The position numbers were made by a program, and so were the translations under genes. The notes under the pieces are model-generated. The model saw only the letters and a list, made by a program, of their open reading frames with translations, had not been told where the DNA came from and ran no database searches. From Bacteroides ndongoniae (GTDB lineage: Bacteria > Bacteroidota > Bacteroidia > Bacteroidales > Bacteroidaceae), in assembly GCF_900108345.1 (NCBI RefSeq), contig NZ_FNVV01000012.1, positions 372,001 to 436,000 of the forward strand: a DNA stretch of 64,000 bases. Reading direction: 5' to 3'. Each line of letters begins with the position of its first letter. Within the stretch, counting starts at the first letter, position 1. Positions 44,139-54,200 of this stretch are shown here, piece after piece.

Positions 44139-45212
44139 ATGTATATGAATCGATTATTATTGGGAATGATGCTGCCGCTGGTCCTGCTGGCCGGAAGCAG
44201 CTGTACGGACGATGACGAGTACACGCAGGGACAATGGATGAAGCGATCAGGCTTCGAGGCCGAACCGCGTGCCTATGCCTGCAGCTTCACCATCGACGAG
44301 AAGGGATACTTGTGTGGAGGTTTTCGTGGAGCAAATAAAGAATATATGAATGACCTCTGGGTGTACGACATGAATAACAACAACTGGGAACAGCTGGCCA
44401 ACATGCCGACCGTAGGCCGCAAGTATGCTACGGGTTTTGCACTGAACAGGAAGGGATATGTGACTACAGGCTCGGTGAAAGACGGAAGCTACTCGAACTA
44501 TGTGGCCGATACGTGGGAGTATGATCCGGTTTCGGACTCGTGGACGCAGAAAGACGATTATAAAGGAGGTCCGCGTGACGGTGCCTTGGCATTTGTGATA
44601 GGTGGATATGCTTATGTAGGTACGGGCTACAACGAAGACACACAGGGCAGTTACAAGGACTTCTACCGTTTCGATCCCAATGCGGCAGCCGGCTCGCAGT
44701 GGACGAAAGATGCCGGTAACGGCGGAGGACCCGAAAAGCGTGCCTATGGTACGGCTTTCGTCATCGACGATGTGGCTTACGTGTGTTGCGGCACGGACAA
44801 CAGTACCAATCTGAGCGACTTCTGGAAGTTTGACGGAACTACCTGGACGCAATTGCGCGACATTGCCAATACGAACAGCGACGAAGACTATGACGACGAT
44901 TACGCCATTGCCCGTTATAGCACAGTGTCTTTCGTCATCGACGGTTATGCTTACATTGCGACCGGCTACCGGAGCGGTGTGACAGCCGACTATTGGAAGT
45001 ACGACCCAGACCAGGATTTGTGGTACGGCGACTCGGATGACGACTTTACGCCGCTGACCGACGTGCACAATAACTATTCGGGAGCCTCTTCACGCGACGG
45101 AGCGGTATCGTTCTCGAACGGAAAACGGGGCTTTGTACTGACCGGACAGTCGGGAGGCAGCTACTTTGACGACGTGTACGAACTGTTGCCCGACGAGCAG
45201 GAAGATGTATAA
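44139..45212 (+). CDS. Kelch-repeat lipoprotein
   Basis: A 357-residue protein with an SPII signal (LLAGSSCTDDDEY) and five to six Kelch repeats, such as ACSFTIDEKGYLCGGF, DLWVYDMNNNNWEQLANMP and DTWEYDPVSDSWTQKDDY. The repeats form a beta-propeller that binds a partner or glycan outside the cell. It is divergent from the DUF4270 gene and its stop overlaps the start region of the DUF4907 gene, a recurrent grouping in this phylum. The 293-bp divergent region to 43845 shows no other gene. Confidence 0.88.
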   Translation: MYMNRLLLGMMLPLVLLAGSSCTDDDEYTQGQWMKRSGFEAEPRAYACSFTIDEKGYLCGGFRGANKEYMNDLWVYDMNNNNWEQLANMPTVGRKYATGFALNRKGYVTTGSVKDGSYSNYVADTWEYDPVSDSWTQKDDYKGGPRDGALAFVIGGYAYVGTGYNEDTQGSYKDFYRFDPNAAAGSQWTKDAGNGGGPEKRAYGTAFVIDDVAYVCCGTDNSTNLSDFWKFDGTTWTQLRDIANTNSDEDYDDDYAIARYSTVSFVIDGYAYIATGYRSGVTADYWKYDPDQDLWYGDSDDDFTPLTDVHNNYSGASSRDGAVSFSNGKRGFVLTGQSGGSYFDDVYELLPDEQEDV

Positions 45213-45576
45213 TGCAAAGAAGGAAAAAGAAATGTATCGTGTGAAGCTGACGTTTATTGTGAAGACGGGTATGTTGTCTGTAATGGCAGCATACCTTTCT
45301 TGCTGTATGGGTGGTTCGCGCCCGACCGGGGAGAACGAGTTGCGTTGCCTGACGTTGGAAGTAAATGGAGGGTATGGTTATGCGATTCTGTGTGGCGAAG
45401 ATACGCTGATTCGCCAGACCCGCATACCGGCCATTGGTGGGGGAAAGGCGTTTGACACCCGCCGCGATGCCATGCAGGTAGGGAAACTGGTTTGCCGGAA
45501 ACTGTTTGATGGAGAATCGCCTTCGGTCACTCCCGACGAGGTGAAAGAGGCCCTGAAACAGGCGCGCAACAAATAA
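45205..45576 (+). CDS. DUF4907 small exported protein
   Basis: Starts at 45205 (overlapping the Kelch stop by 8 bp) or at 45232; both give a hydrophobic signal with a possible lipobox Cys (AYLSCCMGG). The mature part has the DUF4907 pattern GGYGYAILCGEDTLIRQTRIPAIGG-like text followed by FDTRRDAMQVGKLVCRKLFDG. Function unknown. Tight coupling with the Kelch gene suggests that the two act together with the DUF4270/barrel pair on the other strand. Confidence 0.8.
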   Translation: MYNAKKEKEMYRVKLTFIVKTGMLSVMAAYLSCCMGGSRPTGENELRCLTLEVNGGYGYAILCGEDTLIRQTRIPAIGGGKAFDTRRDAMQVGKLVCRKLFDGESPSVTPDEVKEALKQARNK

Positions 45577-45651
45577 ATCTGTGGCTATGCTGCCCGTATT
45601 TGAAATACTTGTTGTATCTTGCGAGCAAATATCTTAAAACGTTAAAATGCC

Positions 45652-47007
45652 ATGGATAAATATCAAATTGCCATTATCGGCGGAGGTCCTGCGGGATATA
45701 CGGCTGCCGAAGCTGCCGGAAAGGCAGGAATGAGTGTGGTACTTTTCGAGAAAAACAGCCTTGGAGGCGTCTGTCTGAACGAAGGCTGCATCCCAACCAA
45801 GACATTGCTGTATTCGGCCAAGACGTACGACGGCGCACGCCATGCGGCGAAGTATGCCGTTTCGGCAGAGAACGTCGGGTTCGACCTGCCCAAAATCATT
45901 GCCCGCAAGCAGAAAGTGGTGCGCAAGCTGGTGCTGGGTGTGAAGGGAAAACTGACCGCCCACGGTGTGAAGATAGTGACCGGCGCGGCCGAAGTGGTGG
46001 ACAAGAACCACGTGCGTTGTGGCGAAGAGGTGTACGAATGCGACAACCTGCTGCTCTGCACCGGTTCGGAGACCTTCATTCCGCCCATTGTGGGAGTCGA
46101 CACCGTGCCCTACTGGACGCATCGCGATGCGCTCGACAACAAGGAGTTGCCCCAGTCGCTGACCATTATCGGCGGTGGAGTTATCGGCATGGAGTTCGCT
46201 TCGTTCTTCAACAGTCTGGGCGTGCAGGTGACGGTTGTCGAAATGATGGACGAGATTCTGGGAGGCATGGATAAGGAACTTTCGGCCCTCCTGCGTGCCG
46301 AGTACGCCAAGCGTGGCGTGAAGTTCATGCTTAGTACGAAGGTCGTTTCGCTGGCAATGGCCGAAGACGGCAGCGGACAGGTGCAGGTGAATTACGAGAA
46401 CGCCGAGGGCGCCGGTTCAGTTGTGGCTGAGCGGTTGCTGATGAGTGTGGGCCGTCGTCCGGTGACGAAAGGTTTCGGACTGGAAAACTTGGAACTGCAG
46501 AAGACCGAACGGGGTAGCATCGTGGTGGACGAACACATGCAGACATCCCTGGCGGGCGTATACGTCTGTGGCGACCTGACAGGTTTCTCGCTGCTGGCAC
46601 ATACTGCCGTGCGCGAAGCCGAGGTAGCAGTCAACCACATTGCCGGCAGAGAAGATGCGATGAGCTACCGTGCCATCCCCGGTGTGGTATATACGAATCC
46701 CGAGATAGCCGGCGTGGGCGAGACCGAAGAGTCGCTGCAACGGAAAGGCATCGCGTGCCGTGTGGTCAAGTTGCCGATGGCTTACAGTGGTCGTTTTGTG
46801 GCCGAAAACGAAGGTGTCAACGGAGTATGCAAGCTGTTGATTGCCGACGATGACACCATTCTGGGCGCACACGTGCTGGGCAACCCGGCCAGCGAAATCA
46901 TCACCCTGGCAGGTATGGCGATAGAACTGAAACTGACTGTGGCAGAGTGGAAAAAGATTGTTTTCCCGCATCCCACAGTAGGCGAGATTTTCCGCGAGGC
47001 ACTGTGA
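45652..47007 (+). CDS. lpdA: Dihydrolipoyl dehydrogenase
   Basis: This FAD enzyme re-oxidises dihydrolipoamide in 2-oxoacid dehydrogenase or glycine-cleavage complexes. The 451-residue protein shows the FAD site IIGGGPAGYTAAEAAGKAG, the redox disulfide GGVCLNEGCIPTKTL, the NAD site TIIGGGVIGMEFASFFNSLG and the C-terminal HPTVGEIFREA with the catalytic His. There is no lipoyl domain and no E1/E2 genes are nearby, so it may be shared by several complexes. Array G starts 11 bp after its stop. Confidence 0.95.
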   Translation: MDKYQIAIIGGGPAGYTAAEAAGKAGMSVVLFEKNSLGGVCLNEGCIPTKTLLYSAKTYDGARHAAKYAVSAENVGFDLPKIIARKQKVVRKLVLGVKGKLTAHGVKIVTGAAEVVDKNHVRCGEEVYECDNLLLCTGSETFIPPIVGVDTVPYWTHRDALDNKELPQSLTIIGGGVIGMEFASFFNSLGVQVTVVEMMDEILGGMDKELSALLRAEYAKRGVKFMLSTKVVSLAMAEDGSGQVQVNYENAEGAGSVVAERLLMSVGRRPVTKGFGLENLELQKTERGSIVVDEHMQTSLAGVYVCGDLTGFSLLAHTAVREAEVAVNHIAGREDAMSYRAIPGVVYTNPEIAGVGETEESLQRKGIACRVVKLPMAYSGRFVAENEGVNGVCKLLIADDDTILGAHVLGNPASEIITLAGMAIELKLTVAEWKKIVFPHPTVGEIFREAL

Positions 47008-47017
47008 GTTTGAGAGA

Positions 47018-47105
47018 CACTTGTACGGCTCGTGAACCACACTTGCACGGCTCGCGAGCCGTACTTGTGTTCTACGCGAGCCGTGCAAGTGTTTCTCACA
47101 ACCCC
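47018..47105. repeat. 22-bp tandem array G (CACTTGCACGGCTCGCGAGC family)
   Basis: Units start at 47018, 47040, 47062 and 47084. The first two begin CACTTG and carry ACGGCTCG; the last two turn into the inverse orientation (GCGAGCCGTGCAAGTG), giving a near-palindrome. It begins 11 bp after the lpdA stop. Same unit as arrays A, C and D. Confidence 0.85.
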
Positions 47106-47118
47106 TTTTTCCCCTGTA

Positions 47119-47250
47119 TAAAACCCCGGTCGTTTGCTCCCGAAACCCCAGGCATTTTCCCATAAAACCCGGCGGGTTTTCTACGGAAACTCCAGGCGTT
47201 TTCTTCCGAAACTCCAGCCTTTTTTCCTCGAAACTCCGGCCTGTGCCGCA
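47119..47250. repeat. 22-bp tandem array H (CGAAACTCCAGGCGTTTTC units)
   Basis: Six contiguous 22-bp units start at 47119, 47141, 47163, 47185, 47207 and 47229; typical text is GAAACTCCAGGC followed by GTTTTCTTC. It follows array G after 13 bp but has a different unit and a different phase. The dacB gene starts about 70 bp later. Confidence 0.88.
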
Positions 47251-47317
47251 AAAAAGCTCTGCTTCCGCTTGCGTATTCGTCGGCTTTTTGCTTCATTTGC
47301 TTCACTGAATATCACAG

Positions 47318-48802
47318 ATGACTATGAAGCGGATTATCCTGCAGGCGTGTTGCCTGCTTTTGTTTTCTTGGCTGTTCGCGCACCGTGCCTCTGCACAGCA
47401 GGCCGACAGTGTGGCGACACTTGCCTCGCGCATCGATTCCTTGTTGAAGTATGAGTTGCCCGCCGGTGCCCATGCCGGCCTTTGCATTTACGACCTTACT
47501 GCCGGACGTATGCTCTACGAATATCAGGCCGACAAGCTGTCGCGCCCGGCTTCGACCATGAAAGTGATGACGGCCATTACGGCCCTGTCGCAGCAGGGCA
47601 TCGACGAACCTTTCCGCACCGAACTGTGGACCCGTGGGCGCATCGTGGGCGATACGCTGAAGGGCGACCTGTACGTCGTAGGCGGTTTCGACCCCGAACT
47701 GGACGAAACCGACCTGAAGGAGCTGATTGGCGGACTGACAAAGCGGGGCATCCGTGTGCTGGACGGACGCATTGTGGGCGATGTATCGATGAAAGATTCG
47801 CTCTATTGGGGAACGGGCTGGTTGTGGGACGACACTCCTTCCACCTTTCAGCCCTATCTTTCGTCGCTGATGCTCAACAAAGGTGTGCTGCAAGTCACGC
47901 TGCGTCCTGCCGAACGTGGCCTGGCGGCACGGGTCGAATGCAGTCCGGCTTCTACCTATTATACTATAGATAACCGGACACGCAGCCGCACGTCTGCCGC
48001 AGGTCCCTTGCGGGTGGACCGCAACTGGTTGGAAAACGGCAATTGCGTCAGTCTGCGCGGCAATGTGCAGTCGGCAGTGACCCGGTCGCTCAACCTGTTC
48101 GATTCGGGTCGCATGTTTATGCACGTCTTTGTGGAGCGCTTGCAGGAAGCGGGCATCCGCTGTATGTCCGTTGCCGACAGCACCCGCGAATCCATTGCGT
48201 CGGCCTACAGTTTCGGCGAACTGCCGCACGATTCACTGGCCGTGAGACTGGCACGGCACGAAACACCCATGCAGACTGTACTCAACGTGATGCTGAAAGA
48301 GAGCGATAACCTGAACGCCGAAGCCATGCTGTGTCGCGCGGGCGTGCTGGCTACGGGCAAGAAACGCGTTTCTGCCGACGACGGGCTGGACGCCATGCGA
48401 GCACTGATTCGGAAAATCGGACTGAATCCTTCCCATTACAGACTGGCCGATGGTTGCGGTCTTTCGCACTACGACTATCTGTCGCCCGAGCTGTTGGTGG
48501 CCATGTTGCGCTACGCCTATTCGCGCACCGACATCTTTGCCCCGCTCTACAAGGCCCTGCCTGTAAGTGGCATGGACGGTACGTTGAAGTACCGCATGGG
48601 ATACGGCACACCGGCCTTCCGGCAGGTACATGCCAAGACAGGCTCGTATACCGGCATCAATGCGCTGGCTGGCTATCTGAAGACGAAAGGCGGACACTGG
48701 GTGGCCTTCGCCATCATGACGCAGAACGCGCTTTCGGCACGTCAGGCACGGGCCTTTCAGGATGCGGTCTGCGAGTCGCTTTGTTCCTTACCGTTCGAAT
48801 AA
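47318..48802 (+). CDS. dacB: D-alanyl-D-alanine carboxypeptidase/endopeptidase (PBP4 type, S13)
   Basis: The protein trims peptidoglycan cross-links in the periplasm. It has 494 residues (492 from the likely ATG at 47324), a signal peptide ending ASA-Q, and all three penicillin-binding motifs: S79-T-M-K82 in SRPASTMKVMT, the SxN motif SDN in LKESDNLNAEAML, and KTG in HAKTGSYTGIN. The large insert between SxxK and SxN is typical of PBP4. Its last 46 bp overlap the 3' end of the convergent AraC gene. Confidence 0.95.
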   Translation: MTMKRIILQACCLLLFSWLFAHRASAQQADSVATLASRIDSLLKYELPAGAHAGLCIYDLTAGRMLYEYQADKLSRPASTMKVMTAITALSQQGIDEPFRTELWTRGRIVGDTLKGDLYVVGGFDPELDETDLKELIGGLTKRGIRVLDGRIVGDVSMKDSLYWGTGWLWDDTPSTFQPYLSSLMLNKGVLQVTLRPAERGLAARVECSPASTYYTIDNRTRSRTSAAGPLRVDRNWLENGNCVSLRGNVQSAVTRSLNLFDSGRMFMHVFVERLQEAGIRCMSVADSTRESIASAYSFGELPHDSLAVRLARHETPMQTVLNVMLKESDNLNAEAMLCRAGVLATGKKRVSADDGLDAMRALIRKIGLNPSHYRLADGCGLSHYDYLSPELLVAMLRYAYSRTDIFAPLYKALPVSGMDGTLKYRMGYGTPAFRQVHAKTGSYTGINALAGYLKTKGGHWVAFAIMTQNALSARQARAFQDAVCESLCSLPFE

Positions 48803-49719
48803 GCACGGTAGCGGGCGGGCGACATGCCTACATGCGCTTTCACGTACTTGCCGAAGAATGACTGGTTGGGGAAGTTGAACATCTCGGCAATCTCCTTGAC
48901 AGACATGTCCGATTGTCTCAGCTGATATTTTATCTGTTCGATGGCGTATTCGTTGATCCACTCCGTAGGTGTGCGTCCGCTGACCTCTTTGATAGCGCTG
49001 GAGATGTATTTGGGCGAGTAGCACAACCGGTCGGCATAGTGGCTCACGGAGCGGTGTATTCCGCCGTCTTCCGACACTTCCTTCATGAACTGCCTGAAAA
49101 TCCGTTTACTGCGGTCGGCTTTAATTCCCGTTTCTTCGATTGTGTCGGAATGTTTCTGGATGCCTGCCAGCATTTCGTGGAGCAGAGCCGAAAAGAGGTG
49201 TCCCAGAATTTCCTGCCGGTAGGGATGCGAGGTGTCGCCTATTTTGTCCATAATCAGCTCGTTGTACAGGCCAATGTTGTGGATTCCCTTTGTATTTTTG
49301 TCCGTCACTTGGGCAAACACCGGGTTCTTGTAGATGTAATACAAGGCTTTTTCCGCTGCCTTCCCCCGCTTCATTGTCTGTTGCATGAATTTGGTGGAGA
49401 AGCCTATCATGCTGATTTTGTGACGGGAGCTGACCAACATATCGCTCAGAATCATGGTGGGCAGGCAGATAAATGCCTCTCCCGTCTGCAGTTGATAGCC
49501 TTTTCCGTTGACGCTCAGCTGGAGTTTGCCTTCGATGCAGGTCACGATGATGAACAGGTTCAGCCTGATCATTTGGTTGGATTCGGGCAAGTTATCTATG
49601 TTTCGCGCCACGACGACGTTTTCGTCCACATAGTCCACGTAGTCTTCATCCATTTCTTCCTTATACTTTCTGAAGTAGTCGATGTCGACTGTGGCAATTG
49701 TTTCTTTTTCCAAATACAT
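48757..49719 (-). CDS. AraC-family regulator, likely controls the RND efflux operon
   Basis: A 320-residue regulator with a cupin-like N-terminal domain and a C-terminal AraC domain: RSVSHYADRLCYSPKYISSAIKEVSG and DMSVKEIAEMFNFPNQSFFGKYVKAH in outline, then VGMSPARYRA. It is divergent from the MFP-RND-OMF genes with 342 bp between. The first efflux gene has a good -7 box but no clear -33 box, as expected for activator dependence. Regulation of efflux is an inference from layout. Confidence 0.88.
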   Translation of the reverse strand: MYLEKETIATVDIDYFRKYKEEMDEDYVDYVDENVVVARNIDNLPESNQMIRLNLFIIVTCIEGKLQLSVNGKGYQLQTGEAFICLPTMILSDMLVSSRHKISMIGFSTKFMQQTMKRGKAAEKALYYIYKNPVFAQVTDKNTKGIHNIGLYNELIMDKIGDTSHPYRQEILGHLFSALLHEMLAGIQKHSDTIEETGIKADRSKRIFRQFMKEVSEDGGIHRSVSHYADRLCYSPKYISSAIKEVSGRTPTEWINEYAIEQIKYQLRQSDMSVKEIAEMFNFPNQSFFGKYVKAHVGMSPARYRAYSNGKEQSDSQTAS

Positions 49720-50061
49720 AATTATAATCTATTATTTAAGTTATAAACCGGTATCATTTTGGCCGGTTGCGGAGGTAGGCTACGGGCAACTTGCAAAGTC
49801 TTTCTGTTTCCCGGAGATTTCCGCACCAGTTTGTCTTTCGAGGACGGGTGTTCTCCTCTTCCACTGCAAAGGTGTAGAATATTAGGAAAAACAGGCTGTT
49901 CTATTTGCCATAAAAGCTGTTCAATTGTTCTTTTTGCAATATTTTTTAAGTAAAACAATCCGGTTGTAGGAAATATGGAACATCGATTAAGGCGTATGGA
50001 TAACCTGTAGGTTGTTCCGTTCGTCTATCTTTGCGTCAGTTTCTAAACCAATAATTCGAAT
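49720..50061. promoter_or_regulatory. Divergent control region (AraC gene / RND efflux operon)
   Basis: No gene is seen in 342 bp. TATCTTTG at 50026-50033 is a -7 element 29 bp before the adaptor gene start. There is no TTTG at the right distance upstream. The region should contain the AraC binding sites, but I could not find a repeated site by eye. Confidence 0.45.
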
Positions 50062-51171
50062 ATGAAAAAGTTAAAAGGTAAACAGATGCGACTGATGACA
50101 CTCGTCGGTTGCACGTTTTTGGGATTGACATCATGCAAGCAGGCATCGGATGCCGCAGTGCAATCCTCTTCTTACGAGACTATGACGGTGGCTACCACCG
50201 ATAAGGAACTTTCCACCTCCTATTCCGCCACTATCCGCGGACGGCAGGACATTGACATCTATCCGCAAGTATCGGGTACGATTGTACGGCTCTGCGTGAC
50301 CGAAGGTGAAGCCGTGCGTCAAGGTCAGTTACTTTTCATTATCGATCAGGTTCCGTATAAAGCAGCCCTGAAGACGGCCGAGGCCAATGTAGCGACAGCC
50401 CGTGCCTCTTTGGCTACAGCCGAGCTGAACTATGGTAGCCAGAAGGAACTGTATGCGCAGAAAGTCGTATCAGAGTTCAGTCTGAAGACGGCTCAGAACA
50501 ATTACCTCACTGCCAAGGCACAACTGGCACAGGCCGAGGCACAGGAAGTGAATGCCCGTAATAACCTCTCATATACCGAAGTAAAGAGTCCCAGCAACGG
50601 CGTTGTGGGTGCTTTGCCTTATCGTGTAGGTGCATTGGTCAGCTCGGCCATGGCACAACCTCTTACTACGGTGAGCGACAATAGCACGATGTACGTCTAT
50701 TTCTCCATGACCGAAAATCAGCTGCTCTCCCTCACCCGTCAGTACGGTTCGATGGACGAGGCACTGAAGAACATGCCCGAAGTAACACTGACCCTGAACG
50801 ATAACTCCGTATATGCCGAGAAAGGAAAAATCGAATCCATCAGTGGTGTCATCGACCGCCAGACGGGTACGGTCATTGCACGTGCCGTTTTCCCAAACGA
50901 ATCACGTCTGCTGCACAGTGGAGCCTCCGGCAGTGTATCTATTCCCAGTGTCTACAAGGATTGTATTGTCATCCCGCAGGGAGCAGCCGTACAGATGCAG
51001 GACAAATATCTGGTGTATAAGGTAGTGGACGGAAAGGCCGCTTCTACACTGGTTTCGGTAGCACCGATAAACAACGGTCGCGAATTTGTAGTAATGGACG
51101 GCCTGAAGCCAGGCGAGGAAATCGTGGCGAAAGGAGCCGGATTGTTGAGAGAGGGAATGCAGATAAAATAA
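50062..51171 (+). CDS. RND efflux periplasmic adaptor subunit (AcrA/MexA type)
   Basis: A 369-residue membrane-fusion protein, lipidated at the Cys in GLTSCKQAS. The barrel-sandwich region has DIYPQVSGTIVRLCVTEGEAVRQGQLLFIID in outline, followed by a coiled-coil hairpin (residues 100-165) rich in Ala and Gln, and the beta-barrel domain with GALVSSAMAQPLTTVSD. It links the RND pump to the outer-membrane channel. It is the first gene of a three-gene operon with gaps of 92 and 31 bp. Confidence 0.95.
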   Translation: MKKLKGKQMRLMTLVGCTFLGLTSCKQASDAAVQSSSYETMTVATTDKELSTSYSATIRGRQDIDIYPQVSGTIVRLCVTEGEAVRQGQLLFIIDQVPYKAALKTAEANVATARASLATAELNYGSQKELYAQKVVSEFSLKTAQNNYLTAKAQLAQAEAQEVNARNNLSYTEVKSPSNGVVGALPYRVGALVSSAMAQPLTTVSDNSTMYVYFSMTENQLLSLTRQYGSMDEALKNMPEVTLTLNDNSVYAEKGKIESISGVIDRQTGTVIARAVFPNESRLLHSGASGSVSIPSVYKDCIVIPQGAAVQMQDKYLVYKVVDGKAASTLVSVAPINNGREFVVMDGLKPGEEIVAKGAGLLREGMQIK

Positions 51172-51263
51172 CCTAAGTTTTGCTTTCGGCAAAACCTGCA
51201 GGAGCTGAAGGAGTTGAAGGGAACCGTTCCCGAACTTCTTGACTCCCATAAACAACGAACATT

Positions 51264-54200
51264 ATGAAAGGAAACATATTCATTAAACGGCCGGTGATGG
51301 CCATCTCCATCTCCGTCCTTATTTTTGCTATCGGCCTGATTTCGCTGTTCACGTTGCCTGTGGAACAATATCCTGATATTGCACCACCTACAGTATACGT
51401 ATCAGCCACTTATACGGGTGCCGATGCAGATGCCGTGATGAACGGCGTTATCATGCCGTTGGAGGAGAGTATCAACGGTGTGGAAAACATGATTTACATG
51501 ACCTCGACGGCTACCAATAACGGTTCAGCTACCATACAGGTCTACTTCAAGCAAGGTACCGACCCCGATATGGCGGCAGTGAACGTGCAGAACCGTGTGA
51601 CGCAGGCACAGGGATTGTTGCCTGCCGAGGTAACACAAATCGGTGTGACCACGCAGAAACGTCAGACCAGCTTTCTGCAAATCAATTCACTGGTCTGCAC
51701 CAACGGGCGTTACGACCAGGCATTTATCGGAAACTACCTTGATATCAATGTTGTGCCCCAGATCAAGCGTATTGCCGGTGTGGGCGACGTGATGGCGATG
51801 AACGCCCCTTACAGTATCCGTATCTGGATGAAACCTGACCGAATGGCGCAGTATGGCCTGGTACCTTCGGACATCAGTGCAGTATTGGCTATGCAGAACC
51901 TGGAGGCACCTACGGGCTCATTGGGCGAGAATTCGGATAATGTATACCAGCTCACCATGAAGTATCGTGGCCGTCTGAAAGAAGTATCTGACTTTGAGAA
52001 CATCGTCGTACGTGCACAGGAAGACGGTTCTGTTCTTCGTCTGAAGGATGTAGCCGAAGTAGAGCTGGGTGCATTGAGCTATAGTTACCAAGGCGAGATG
52101 GACGGTAAGACAGCCATTGCCTTCATGGCCTTCCAGACGGCAGGATCGAACGCTACTGCCGTGAATGCCGAAATCTCGGCTTTGCTCGATGAGTTGTCAA
52201 AAGACCTGCCCGAAGGATTGGAGTTTGTCAATCTGATGAGTTCTAATGACTTCCTGTATGCTTCGATTTACAGTATTGTAGAGACGTTGGTTATTGCCAT
52301 TATTCTGGTTATCCTGGTGGTATACTTCTTCCTGCAGGATTTCAAGAGTACGCTTATTCCTTCTATATCTATCATCGTTTCGTTGGTAGGTACGTTTGCC
52401 TGCCTGATTGCTGCAGGCTTCAGTCTGAACATTCTGACCATGTTTGCGTTGGTGTTGGCCATCGGTACGGTGGTGGATGATGCTATCGTGGTGGTTGAGG
52501 CGGTACAGGAGAAGTTCGACTCTGGCTACAAGTCGCCTTACCTTGCTACCAAAGATGCGATGGGCGATGTGACGATGGCCATCATTTCTTGTACTTGTGT
52601 GTTCATGGCCGTGTTTATCCCTGTGACTTTCATGGGTGGTACGTCCGGTGTTTTCTACACACAGTTCGGTATTACTATGGCTACTTCCGTAGGTCTCTCC
52701 ATGATATGTGCCCTGACACTGTGTCCGGCATTGTGCGCCTTGCTGATGCGTCCGGCATCAGGTACGAAGAGTGCCAAGAGTATTAATGGTCGTGTTCGTG
52801 CCGCTTACAATGCTTCTTATACCGCTTTGTTGGGCAAGTATAAGAAAGGTGTGATGTTTGCCATCCACCATCGTTGGATGTGTTGGGCAGCTCTGGTTGC
52901 TGCTGTTGTGCTGCTGGTATTCTTTATGAACACCACCAAAACAGGACTTGTACCGCAGGAAGACCAGGGTACCATCATGGCCAATGTCAGCACTGCTCCA
53001 GGTAGCACACTGAAGGAGACCACTCAGGTGCTGGATAAAGTAGATGCCATTCTGACCAATACTCCCGAAGTAGCCCACTTCCAGCGTGTAGCCGGTTACG
53101 GTTTCCTTTCTGGACAGGGTACGTCGTATGGTATGATTATCATCCGTCTGAAAGACTGGAGCGAACGTAGTGGCAGTGAACATTCGGCAGAAGCCGTGAT
53201 GGGTCGCCTCAATGCTCAGTTTGCCCAGATAAAGGATGCACAGATATTCTGCTTCCAGACGCCTATGATTCCGGGCTACGGTATGGGTAACTCGGTAGAA
53301 TTGAACATGCAGGACAAGACGGGTGGCGACATGACCACTTTCTATCATGCTGTGCTGCAATATCTCGGTGCGCTGAACCAACGTCCGGAGGTGGCAATGG
53401 CTTATACGACCTATGCCGAGAACTTCCCGCAGATTTCGGTAGATGTAGACGCTGCCAAATGTATGCGTGCCGGCATTTCACCCAACGAAGTACTGAGCGT
53501 ATTGGGTAGCTATTGTGGTGGTTCGTATGTGTCCAACTACAATAAGTTTGGCAAGATGTACCGCGTGATGCTTCAGGCCGATCCAAAATATCGTTTGGAC
53601 CAGATGGATCTGAGCAATATGTTTGTGCGCAACGGTACGGAGATGGCTCCTCTCAGCCAGTTCGTTACGTTGAGCAAGACCGAAGGTGCCGAAATCAAGA
53701 ACCGTTTCAACCTGTTCAGTTCTATCTCTGTCAACGTGAATGTAGCCGAAGGATATTCTACCGGTGAGGTACAGAAAGCGATTGCCGAAGTGGCCGAACA
53801 GATGTTGCCTTCGGGCTACAGTTACGAGTACGGTGGCATTTCGCGTGAGGAGGCCAATACCAGCCAGTTCCAGACAGTGTTTATCTACAGTATTTGTGTC
53901 TTCCTGATTTACCTGATTCTGGCCTGTCTTTACGAGAGCTTCCTGGTACCGTTTGCCGTTATCCTCTCTGTGCCGTTCGGTATGTTCGGATCGTTCTTGT
54001 TTGCCAAGCTCTTCGGACTGGAGAACAACATTTATATGCAGACAGGTATGATTATGCTGATCGGTCTGTTAGCCAAGACAGCCATCCTGATTACGGAGTT
54101 TGCCATCGAGCGTCGGCGCAAGGGCATGGGTATTATTGAGTCGGCCTATGCAGCAGCACAGGTACGTTTCCGTCCTATCCTGATGACGGTGCTTACCATG

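Noticed and set aside
45652..47007. lpdA as mercuric or glutathione reductase
   Set aside because: The redox motif GGVCLNEGCIPTK and the C-terminal HPT segment fit lipoamide dehydrogenase; no MerA N-terminal domain or C-terminal Cys pair is present.
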